Below, piece after piece: positions 50,648 to 58,253 of a DNA stretch of 64,000 nucleotides. The stretch is from Phycisphaeraceae bacterium. Lineage in GTDB: Bacteria; Planctomycetota; Phycisphaerae; Phycisphaerales; Phycisphaeraceae. The position numbers were made by a program, and so were the translations under genes. The notes beneath the pieces were generated by a model, which made no database searches, was not told where the DNA came from, and worked only from the letters and a program-made list of their open reading frames with translations. Every line of letters begins with the position of its first letter. Within the stretch, counting starts at the first letter, position 1. The stretch is taken from assembly GCA_020851735.1 (NCBI GenBank), contig JADZCD010000057.1:1-64000 (forward strand), written 5' to 3'.

Positions 50648-50923
50648 TTAGGCGAGATCTTCGGCAAGGCCATCGATCGCGGCTTCGATCTTGTCCGGGG
50701 TGACGTAAGTGCCGGCCTGGATTTCCTGGCGGACGCGGTCGATCACGTCTTGGCGCACGTCGGGGAGTTGGGAAATTCGGCTGAGCATTTGCGCGACCAC
50801 GGAGAAGTTAGCTTGATCATTGCGGCGCTGCGGCGCAGCGGTAGCGGATTTCGCAGGCGCGGCATGGGTGTGGCTGGTGTAAGCCGCGGGAGTCGAATTG
50901 GAAATGGGAGATACCTCGTTCAT
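50648..50923 (-). CDS. flgM: FlgM-like anti-sigma-28 factor
   Basis: FlgM holds the flagellar sigma factor FliA inactive until the hook is finished. The 91-residue protein has a disordered N-terminal half rich in Ser/Ala/Pro and a C-terminal FlgM domain with DVRQDVIDRVRQEIQAGTY followed by VTPDKIEAAIDGL, matching the sigma-binding helices. The start at ATG 50923 is fixed by TAGGAG about 8 nt upstream. No other flagellar regulon gene is adjacent. A CCGATAAT about 85 bp upstream resembles a sigma-28 -10 but its -35 is not at the right spacing. Confidence 0.85.
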   Translation of the reverse strand: MNEVSPISNSTPAAYTSHTHAAPAKSATAAPQRRNDQANFSVVAQMLSRISQLPDVRQDVIDRVRQEIQAGTYVTPDKIEAAIDGLAEDLA

Positions 50924-51436
50924 ACGAAAGCTCCTAAGAGGTCGTCGTCCCTGACGTCCAAAGTCCCGTCCGCGCAGTATACTCGAACCGCGCTCTATCC
51001 ATATTATCGGACGGGGGATTTTGATGGCTCTACAAAAATCCGAGTTTTCATTCCACTGATCACTACTACAGTGGAACACAACATTTAGTCGTCATCAGGC
51101 TGCAGACACAAAGGATTGGATGAGCTAAATATCTTAATCATCAAATCTGTGTCTTTCACCCGCGCCAAGGCCGGCAATCAGAACCAGCGGAACTGCTTAC
51201 TGGCGTCGCCACGATTGGCTGTGGACAGGATCATTTATCGCCTATCAGCATGGTTTTGCTTGAAGGAATCCGCGAACGGGCGTCAACTCCATAAGCTTGT
51301 GCTGACAATTAGCTTATGGCAGCAATGACGCGGTGACGTCCGGTAATTAATGCAAAAGTAACCATGGCGGAGGACTGAAAGGTCGCGTCCGATAGTAATT
51401 GGCGGGCTCGGGCGGGGATTGGCGCGGGTTCTGGTT
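50924..51436. other. Intergenic region between flgM and folP
   Basis: It is less GC-rich than average. Short ORFs are present but none has protein-like composition or a good ribosome binding site. It contains the flgM promoter; TATACT lies on the minus strand about 55 bp upstream of the flgM start. No repeat family is seen. Confidence 0.5.
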
Positions 51437-52327
51437 TTATCGTCTGTTTTGTTGTTGGGTTTTTTTAACAGCCAGGGTGATGTCCAAAGCCTGGCGGTGG
51501 GCCAGGACATCGTGAACCCGCAGCACAGAGACACCAGCCAGCGCAGCCAGAGCGGTGACGGCGCAGGACCCGCCGAGGCGGTCGGACGGCCCGGGCGCGA
51601 TGCCCAGGGATTGCTCGGTTAAGCGGGCGAAAAGCGACTTGCGGCTGACGCCTAGGAGGATCGGAAAACCGCTGGCGACGAAGCGCTCCAGGTGCGAAAG
51701 AATCCGCAGATTGTGATCCAGCGTCTTGCCGAAGCCGATGCCCGGATCCAGATAAATCATCTCACGCGGCAGGCCGAGGCTTTGGGCGACTTGCGCGCGG
51801 GCGTGCAGGAATGAAAGCACTTCTTCCACGACGTCGGCATAGCGGGGATCGGCCTGCATGTCGGCAGGGGACCCGAGCATGTGCATGAGGACGATGGGCA
51901 CGCGGCGCTGGGCGGCGAGCTTGATGACCGCGTCGGCGGAATCGCGCCCGGCGGAGACGTCGTTGAGCATGCCAGCCCCGGCATCCAGGGCGGCTTGGGC
52001 GACGGCGGGCTGCGTGGTGTCGATGCTCAAAAGCACGTGGGCGAATCCGGCTGCATCCAGCGCGGGGCGGAGAGCTTTAAGCACGGGCAGAACGCGGCGG
52101 AGTTGCTCGTCCGGCAAAACGCGCTGGGACCCGGGGCGGGTGGATTCGCCGCCCAGATCGATGATGGCAGCGCCGTGACGGGCGAGCTGGAGGGCGAAGT
52201 CGACAGCAGCGCGACAGTCGGCGAATTGATTGCCGTCGGAAAAGGAATCGGGCGTGAGATTGACAATGCCCATCAGGCACGGGCGCGGCAGCGAAGCGAC
52301 GAGGGAAGTTGGCGGAGGGTTGGGCAC
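51437..52327 (-). CDS. folP: Dihydropteroate synthase
   Basis: It condenses p-aminobenzoate with the pterin pyrophosphate in folate synthesis and is the sulfonamide target. The 296-residue protein has both family signatures: MGIVNLTPDSFSDG near the start and IDLGGESTRPGS after it; LNDVSAGRDS, LDPGIGFGKTLDHN and LGVSRKSLFARL also fit. No other folate gene is adjacent, and the strand and spacing suggest its own transcription unit. Confidence 0.95.
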   Translation of the reverse strand: MPNPPPTSLVASLPRPCLMGIVNLTPDSFSDGNQFADCRAAVDFALQLARHGAAIIDLGGESTRPGSQRVLPDEQLRRVLPVLKALRPALDAAGFAHVLLSIDTTQPAVAQAALDAGAGMLNDVSAGRDSADAVIKLAAQRRVPIVLMHMLGSPADMQADPRYADVVEEVLSFLHARAQVAQSLGLPREMIYLDPGIGFGKTLDHNLRILSHLERFVASGFPILLGVSRKSLFARLTEQSLGIAPGPSDRLGGSCAVTALAALAGVSVLRVHDVLAHRQALDITLAVKKTQQQNRR

Positions 52328-52947
52328 GCGGATTAGTTTACGCGCTGACGGCGGGGAGAGGGAGTTGGGGAGGGGATCGGAGGTTAGGGGTTAGGGATTG
52401 GGGATTAGGGTCCGTCCCCGGTCTTGCCGGGGGGCACTTCCGGGGGCCTTGCTGGGGTAGTAGCCGCGGATGGAAGAACATCCTGCATCATCGCGCTAAC
52501 TTTGGATCAGGAATTCAAATAGCCGCAGATAAACGCAGATAAACGCAGATCTGATTCAAAAACTCGATTTACAGCGTTCATCTGTGTTAATCTGCGGCCA
52601 AATATCTGAACGCTCTAACTTGATCTACAACGTTCGGAGATGCGGGGCTGGCCTTTGAGGAGCTAGGACGAAAAAACAGACCGATTTTCCACGCCAAAGC
52701 TGCGGCTGGGTGGGGATCATGTCGCGCCGCTGCGAAAAATCACCTTAAAAAGTCTTGTTTTCATTCGTGGCGCCCGGTATCTTCAAATAGATCACGTTTG
52801 GCCGGGGGTTAAGCTGGGCAAAATGGGGCCGCTGCCTGCTGGGCAGCCCATTCCGCAGCTGGGGTTGGTTTATCTGTCTGGCGAAATTGACGGGGCTGGC
52901 TGAGCGCCTCACTTCCGCGCTTGGCCCTAACCGGGGAGACAAAATTC
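52328..52947. other. Intergenic region upstream of the giant beta-helix gene
   Basis: It holds a GGGGATTAGGG-type tract (about 52384-52408), an R1 unit (52434-52450), and an inverted-repeat element (52520-52600). The 5' flank of the beta-helix gene, 52740-52947, shows no clear promoter motif. Confidence 0.55.
52520..52600. repeat. Inverted-repeat element (AGCCGCAGATAAACGCAGAT ends)
   Basis: Left AGCCGCAGATAAACGCAGAT, with a second AAACGCAGAT, pairs imperfectly with right TTCATCTGTGTTAATCTGCGG. I recognise such hairpins from intergenic regions of unrelated phyla. Single copy here. Confidence 0.82.
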
Positions 52948-55900
52948 ATGGCAAGCCGCTTAAGTCTGGTCCGGTGGGGGAAGAAAAACGCACGCAGAAT
53001 TCTGGCTGCCGCTGCCAGCGATCAAGTCGCCATCGGCCCGCGCTTGGAAATGCTTGAGCCGCGCGTGCTTTTAAGCGGCACGGCTTATGTCATCGACTCG
53101 CTGCTGGACACGGTGGCTGATGACGGGCACCTGACGTTGCGCGAGGCGATCCTGGCGGCGAACACCAACGCGGCGGTGAATGAAGCGGCGGCGGGGAGCA
53201 GCAGTGAAACCGACAACATCACCTTCACCCCCTCCTTGTTCGCTTCCGGCCACGCGGATTTGATCCTGTCCGGCACGGAATTGGCCATCACCGGTGATCT
53301 ATCCATCACTGGGCCGGGGCAGGAGCTGCTGGCCATCAACGCGGATCAAAAGTCGCGCGTGTTCTACATCAGCGGCAGTGGAACGGACGTGGCGATGGAA
53401 GGGCTGACGGTCACGGGGGGGTATGTCGACAGCACAGACAGCTACGGCGGCGGGCTGTTCGTTTTGGACAGCAGCCTGACACTAGCCAACTGCACCATCA
53501 GCGGGAATACAGCATCAGGCAGTCAGAATGCCTTTGGCGGCGGTCTGTATGTCAAGGACAGCAACTTGATGCTAACTGGCTGCACCATCAATGGGAACAC
53601 AGCCTCAAGTCAACATAGCTCCGTTGTCGGCGGCGGGCTATATCTCCAGGCCGGCAACGTGACGCTAGCCCACTGTACTATCAGTGGAAACGTAGCGTCA
53701 GGTCCATTGAATCTCGGCGGTGGCGGCGGACTGATCTTGAATTTTTCTGGCGGTACCGGTGGTACCGCAACGTTGACCAACAGCACCATCAGCGAGAATT
53801 CGACGACCGGTAAGGGCGGGGGGATGTGGGTTATCGGCAGTCAAAGCACGACGAATCTAACTGACTGCACGCTCAGCGGCAATTCGGCGGCAAGTGACGG
53901 CGGAATGGCGACCTCCGGCACTACAACGTTGACAAATTGCATCGTCGTCGGAAACTCAGCCACTTACTACGGCGGTGGGTTGAACATGTCCGGCACGTCG
54001 GTGTTGACCCACTGCATAGTCAGCGGGAATGTAGTGTTAGGCTATTTTGGACACGGCGGTGGGTTGTACCTGTCCGGCCCGTCGACACTGACTAATTGCA
54101 TAGTCAGTGGGAATGCGGTGGTAGGCCAAGTTGGTCGCGGCGGTGGAATGGAAATTAAAGGGACGGTGACGCTGACCAACAGCACCGTCAGCGGCAACTC
54201 AGCCTCGACTGGCGGCGGGTTGTGTGTCAGTTCCGGCACCGCGACACTGCAGAACACCATTGTGGCTTTGAACACCGCGAGCGCCGGCACGGATATCAGC
54301 GGTTCCTACTCCTCCTCAGCCGGCTTGGTCGGTGGCGACCCGAAATTTATTCGTAATTTCTCGGCTGGCCTGGATGGCCTCTGGAGAACGGAGGACGACG
54401 ACCTAGGCGACCTACACCTGCGTGTAGATAGTCCATGTATCAATGCAGGCAACAATGACTTGGCCAGAGACGTTGGGGGAAACATTTTGGCGGTTGATCT
54501 AGATGGTCATTCACGCTTTTCGGGAGGCCAGACGGACATCGGAGCCTACGAGGCAGGCGGGATTCGAGGCGATTTCAACGGCGATTGGTCCATGACCCTG
54601 TCCGACATCAATCCATTTAAGTTGGCCTTGAGCGATACTGGTGGATGGCAGGCCGAATTCCCTGGCGTTCCTCTCTGGGCAGTTGACCCCAATGGTGACG
54701 GTGTTCTGACGTTGTCGGACATTGAAACATTCAGGACGAGGTTGGCCGGCACACTTGAGAAGTATGTCGTCGATTCGCTCTTGGACGTCGTAGCTTCCGA
54801 CGGCTATCTGACGCTGCGCGAGGCCATCCTGGCTGCCAATACCAACATGCCCGTCAATGAAGCTCCGGCCGGCAGTGATAGCGAAACGGACCGTATTGTG
54901 TTTGATCCGGCTCTCTTTGCGGCCGGACCAACCAAGATCACATTGTGGGGGACGCAATTGTCTATAACTGGTGATCTGTCCATCGCCGGCCCCGGCCAAG
55001 ATTTGCTTTCCATCGATGGTGCCGAAGAATCACGCGTCTTTTACATTGGAGGGTTTGGAACTGATGTGGTGCTAGACAATCTGACGATTGCAGGTGGATA
55101 TGTTGCCAAAAACAATGGCGATGGTCATGGCGGTGGGGTGTATGCCGACGGCGTCAGCGTAACTCTGACCGACTGTACGTTTGGCGGAAATAAGGCTGAT
55201 GTCGGCGGCGGCGGGCTCTTTATCTCTACCGACAGCACCGCAACGTTGACGAACTGCATTGTTAGCGGAAATGCGGCGTCAGTTGAATACGGCCAAGGCG
55301 GCGGGATGGAAATTGATGGTTCGGCAATATTAAGTGATTGCACGGTCAGCGGGAACTTGGCCTACCACGGAGGTGGTCTGGAAGTTGACGGTACGGTAAT
55401 GCTGACTAATTGCGTGATCGCTGGGAATGCAGCGTCAGGCAAATACGGCAATGGCGGCGGTCTGTTCGTGTATTACAGCGGTACCGCAACCTTGAGTCAC
55501 TGTATGATTAGTGATAACTGGGCTGGTTCCATGGGCGGGGGAATCCGAGCCAAGGGGCCCATGACGCTGACGGACTGTACGATCAGTAGAAATAGAGCGT
55601 CGAATGATGAAGGCATGGGCGGTGGCCTGTATATCCAGTTCGCGTCGACACTGAACAATTGCACCATCAGCGAGAACTCAGCTACCTATTACGGCGGTGG
55701 CCTGTTTGTTGAACCCTTGAGTACCGGAAGTACCGTCATATTGACCAACTGCGTGGTCAGCGGGAACTCAGCCGCTAACTCTGGCGGGGGGTTGTACGTC
55801 TACTCCTACAATAATCACCACAGCACAGCAACACTCATCAACTGCACAGTCAGCGGGAATTGGGCACTCGTCGCTGGCGGAGGTGGATTCGCTGATCCAG

Positions 55901-56427
55901 GCGGACTGGCCAAGCTGAACAACACTATTGTCGCGGAGAACACTGCGAGCACCGACGCAGATATCCGCGGCCCCTACACCGCCTCCTCCAGCTTCATCGG
56001 CGGTGATCCTGAATTCATCCGTAATCCCTCGGCTGGTGCGGACGGCGCCTGGGGAACGGGGGACGACGATTTGGGTAATCTGCATTTGCGGTCGGATAGC
56101 GCGTGCCTCAATGCCGGAATTGACGCTTTGGCCATTGACGCGGAAGGCAATCCACTGACAACGGACATTGAAGGTAGCCCTCGGATCAGGGGACCGCGCG
56201 TGGATATTGGTGCTTACGAACTTGCCAAAGTGCTAGGCGACTTCAACGGTGATTGGTCGATGACGCTGTCAGACGTGAACCCATTTAAACTGGCGTTAAA
56301 TGATCTCGCCGCTTGGCAGGCGCAATATCCGGGTATTGCAGTTGCGGACGTGGACCCCAACGGTGATGGCGTCGTCACCTTGTCGGACGTCAATCCGTTT
56401 AAGTTACTACTGACGGCTGGGGTTTGA
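52948..56427 (+). CDS. Giant planctomycete surface protein: CSLREA, right-handed beta-helix and dockerin-like modules, duplicated
   Basis: A 1159-residue secreted protein. The N-terminus carries the planctomycete leader LEMLEPRVLLSG (residues about 34-45). Then a module is present twice: a CSLREA-type segment (SLLDTVADDGHLTLREAI near 50; SLLDVVASDGYLTLREAI near 610), a right-handed parallel beta-helix of many TNCTISGN(S/T)A repeats, and a dockerin-like calcium loop region (GDFNGDWSMTLSD near 540 and 1097; DPNGDGV after each). The two halves share order and many residues, so the gene arose by tandem duplication. Start ATG 52948 follows GGGGAG. It is likely an adhesin or surface scaffold. Confidence 0.92.
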   Translation: MASRLSLVRWGKKNARRILAAAASDQVAIGPRLEMLEPRVLLSGTAYVIDSLLDTVADDGHLTLREAILAANTNAAVNEAAAGSSSETDNITFTPSLFASGHADLILSGTELAITGDLSITGPGQELLAINADQKSRVFYISGSGTDVAMEGLTVTGGYVDSTDSYGGGLFVLDSSLTLANCTISGNTASGSQNAFGGGLYVKDSNLMLTGCTINGNTASSQHSSVVGGGLYLQAGNVTLAHCTISGNVASGPLNLGGGGGLILNFSGGTGGTATLTNSTISENSTTGKGGGMWVIGSQSTTNLTDCTLSGNSAASDGGMATSGTTTLTNCIVVGNSATYYGGGLNMSGTSVLTHCIVSGNVVLGYFGHGGGLYLSGPSTLTNCIVSGNAVVGQVGRGGGMEIKGTVTLTNSTVSGNSASTGGGLCVSSGTATLQNTIVALNTASAGTDISGSYSSSAGLVGGDPKFIRNFSAGLDGLWRTEDDDLGDLHLRVDSPCINAGNNDLARDVGGNILAVDLDGHSRFSGGQTDIGAYEAGGIRGDFNGDWSMTLSDINPFKLALSDTGGWQAEFPGVPLWAVDPNGDGVLTLSDIETFRTRLAGTLEKYVVDSLLDVVASDGYLTLREAILAANTNMPVNEAPAGSDSETDRIVFDPALFAAGPTKITLWGTQLSITGDLSIAGPGQDLLSIDGAEESRVFYIGGFGTDVVLDNLTIAGGYVAKNNGDGHGGGVYADGVSVTLTDCTFGGNKADVGGGGLFISTDSTATLTNCIVSGNAASVEYGQGGGMEIDGSAILSDCTVSGNLAYHGGGLEVDGTVMLTNCVIAGNAASGKYGNGGGLFVYYSGTATLSHCMISDNWAGSMGGGIRAKGPMTLTDCTISRNRASNDEGMGGGLYIQFASTLNNCTISENSATYYGGGLFVEPLSTGSTVILTNCVVSGNSAANSGGGLYVYSYNNHHSTATLINCTVSGNWALVAGGGGFADPGGLAKLNNTIVAENTASTDADIRGPYTASSSFIGGDPEFIRNPSAGADGAWGTGDDDLGNLHLRSDSACLNAGIDALAIDAEGNPLTTDIEGSPRIRGPRVDIGAYELAKVLGDFNGDWSMTLSDVNPFKLALNDLAAWQAQYPGIAVADVDPNGDGVVTLSDVNPFKLLLTAGV

Positions 56428-56449
56428 GCATATAGGACAGGAAGGCGCG

Positions 56450-56610
56450 GCGATCTCCGATCGCCCGCTAAACAAGGGAAAACTTCAAGGGGTTTACTTC
56501 CGGGGGCGGGGGACGGATGCGCGGAGGCGATAACTCCGCACACAGCATTTCCGGAGGGCCGGAACGTGCTGTGTGGCACCCTATCCGTTGCTTCCGGGGG
56601 CGGGGGGTCA
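56450..56610. repeat. R3, R1, R7 and R1 repeats between the beta-helix and PH-domain genes
   Basis: R3 variant GCGATC-TCC-GATCGC plus CCGCTAAAC (56450-56473), R1 (56487-56508), R7 hairpin (56539-56575) with TTCCGGAGGGCCGGAA in its loop, and R1 ending at the PH gene stop. Four families occur within 160 bp. Confidence 0.9.
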
Positions 56611-57498
56611 GCGATAGCGATTAAGCGCTTGGACGACTTTCTGGTGCACGTCCAGGGGGTGGGCGAGCATTTGCCAGGAGGCTTCGATGAAGGCGGTGCC
56701 GGCTGTGGCGAAGTGGATGGAGCCCAGGCCAAAGAGTCGTTCGAGAGGCGCGAAGGTCAGGTTGGTGTGCTGAATGCGGGTGAGGGGCGCTTCAAAAACA
56801 TGGACGTGGACGACGCCGCGCACGCGGAGGATGCGGCGGTCGGTGAGCACATAGACGTGGCTGAGCCATTCGAGGACCTGCCAGAAGATGCGGGCACTGA
56901 TGAGGAAGAAGGCGATCAGGACGACGTCGCTTGGCCCAAGCTGAAGATGCCCGTTGCGGCAGGCCCACAGGCCGAGGATGGCTAAGGCGCCCAGGATGAT
57001 CAGGGAGCGCAGGGGTTGGAGGAGGATGAACCAGAGGCTGGGTTTGAGCAGGAGGATGATGATTTCGCCGGGTTGGAGGAGCTCGCTGGGCAGGACGGCG
57101 GCGATACGGGAATCGGACAGCCCGGCAGCGCCTTCGGGGGGCGTGACGGCGGGGACTCCGGGCGTGGGAGTTTTGGATGTGGTGATCTGTGATCGCCTGC
57201 TAAACGAGATAGCCTCCACCCTCACCCTGCCCTCTCCCTCAAAGAGGGAGAGGGAATTGCGGCCAGAAGCACTTGCGGGGTTGAAGGCACTTGCGGGGGC
57301 GGGAGAGGGGGATGAGTTGTACCCCCCGGCAGAGCCGGGGGCTGAAACACAGGCGATTCTGATGGCACCGCTTGCTGACGCGCGCGGCTCGTTGATGCCG
57401 TCGCTTCCGGGGGCGATTCCGGGGCTACTTCCGGGGGGGGGCGGGCAGGAGCGGGCGAAGACGGAGCGGAAGAAAGTTCGCAGCAGAGAGTCAGGCAT
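56608..57498 (-). CDS. PH-domain (bPH2/YdbS-like) membrane protein with a 105-residue repeat-encoded N-terminal region
   Basis: The conserved part, residues about 136-296, is a bacterial PH membrane protein: LQPGEIIILLLKPS, two transmembrane helices (about 155-178, 190-210), then VYVLTDRRILRVRGVV, and LTRIQHTNLTFAPLERLFGLGSI. Residues about 19-123 are built from repeats in succession: R1 twice, R4 (NEPRASASGA), R2 (SAPGSAGGY), R1-like, R12 (NSLSLFEGEGRVRVE), R3 (SFSRRSQI) and R1 (TPTPGVP). The start at ATG 57498 overlaps the hpt stop by 8 bp, and hpt is itself repeat-invaded. Function of such PH proteins is unknown. Confidence 0.78.
   Translation of the reverse strand: MPDSLLRTFFRSVFARSCPPPPGSSPGIAPGSDGINEPRASASGAIRIACVSAPGSAGGYNSSPSPAPASAFNPASASGRNSLSLFEGEGRVRVEAISFSRRSQITTSKTPTPGVPAVTPPEGAAGLSDSRIAAVLPSELLQPGEIIILLLKPSLWFILLQPLRSLIILGALAILGLWACRNGHLQLGPSDVVLIAFFLISARIFWQVLEWLSHVYVLTDRRILRVRGVVHVHVFEAPLTRIQHTNLTFAPLERLFGLGSIHFATAGTAFIEASWQMLAHPLDVHQKVVQALNRYR
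57116..57440. repeat. Array of six repeat families inside the PH-domain gene
   Basis: R1-like (57130-57165), R3 (57182-57207), R12 hairpin CCCTCTCCCTC-aaa-GAGGGAGAGGG (57230-57254), R1-like (57280-57310), R2 (57320-57345), R4 (57365-57398), R1 (57400-57440). All are kept in one open frame on the minus strand. Confidence 0.9.
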
Positions 57499-58132
57499 GT
57501 TCGGCGCTCGCTTGCAGGAGTGCGGGCTTAAGGGTGACGATGTCCGGCAGGTTGCGATAGTAACCGTTGTAGTCCAGGCCGTAACCGACGACAAATTGAT
57601 CGGGGATGTCAAAGCAGACGTAATCGACGGGGAAGGCCATGGCCTGGGGTCGATTTTTGCGGAGCAGGACGCAGGTGCGCAGTTGCGCGGGCTGGCGGGC
57701 GCCGATGAGCTGGCTGGCGAGGGTGAGAGTTTGGCCGGAGTCCAGGATGTCGTCGATGAGCAGGACGAAGGACCCAGCCAGGGATGGGGGGAGGTTCGTC
57801 AGGTCCTGTTGCAGGCGGGCGCCGCGTGAGGAGGTGGTGGGCCCGGCATAGGAACTGACCGAGACTAGGCGGATGCGCAGGCGCAGGGGCAGGCGGCGGA
57901 TGAGGTCTGCCACGAAGATGATGCTGCCGGTGAGGATGGGGATGATGGTGATCTCGGGCGTGGCGGGGGCGGGAGACGATGCCCCGCTTGCTGACGCGCG
58001 CGGCTCGTTGCCGAGATCGCTTCCGGGGGCGGGGGTGAATTGGAGGTCGTTGGCGATGACCTTAGCCAACTGGTCGATGCGTTTGGCGATGGCTTGGCGG
58101 GGGATAAGGATCTGGTCGATGTCCTCCTGCAT
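57491..58132 (-). CDS. hpt: Hypoxanthine-guanine phosphoribosyltransferase with inserted repeat segment
   Basis: Purine salvage: hypoxanthine or guanine plus PRPP gives IMP or GMP. The 213-residue protein has the PRPP loop VLLIDDILDSGQTL (123-136), the SVSSYAG flexible-loop segment, and the C-terminal YVCFDIPDQFVVGYGLDYN that contacts base and magnesium. Residues about 32-60 between the first helix and the first core strand (TPAPGSDLGNEPRASASGA) are an R1/R4 insertion, absent from the family. The active-site residues are intact, so it is probably functional. It overlaps the PH gene. Confidence 0.9.
   Translation of the reverse strand: MQEDIDQILIPRQAIAKRIDQLAKVIANDLQFTPAPGSDLGNEPRASASGASSPAPATPEITIIPILTGSIIFVADLIRRLPLRLRIRLVSVSSYAGPTTSSRGARLQQDLTNLPPSLAGSFVLLIDDILDSGQTLTLASQLIGARQPAQLRTCVLLRKNRPQAMAFPVDYVCFDIPDQFVVGYGLDYNGYYRNLPDIVTLKPALLQASAEHA
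57981..58040. repeat. R4 element and R1 unit inside hpt
   Basis: R4 at 57981-58009 followed by GCTTCCGGGGGCGGGGG at 58018-58036. Confidence 0.9.
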
Positions 58133-58253
58133 AAGGCGTTAGTTTAGCGGCAGCTGAGGGTGCTTGACCATCGGGGGTACGATGGGGGAGAATCCAGCAT
58201 TCCATCCTGGGATTGAGGACGAGGTAGTGCGGCAAGCCAAGAAGGGGACGTTT

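Noticed and set aside
50985-51030. Sigma-28 promoter for flgM
   Set aside because: A CCGATAAT is present on the minus strand, but no TAAA-like -35 lies at the required spacing.
51116-51328. A 70-codon plus-strand frame between flgM and folP
   Set aside because: No good ribosome binding site and no recognisable feature.
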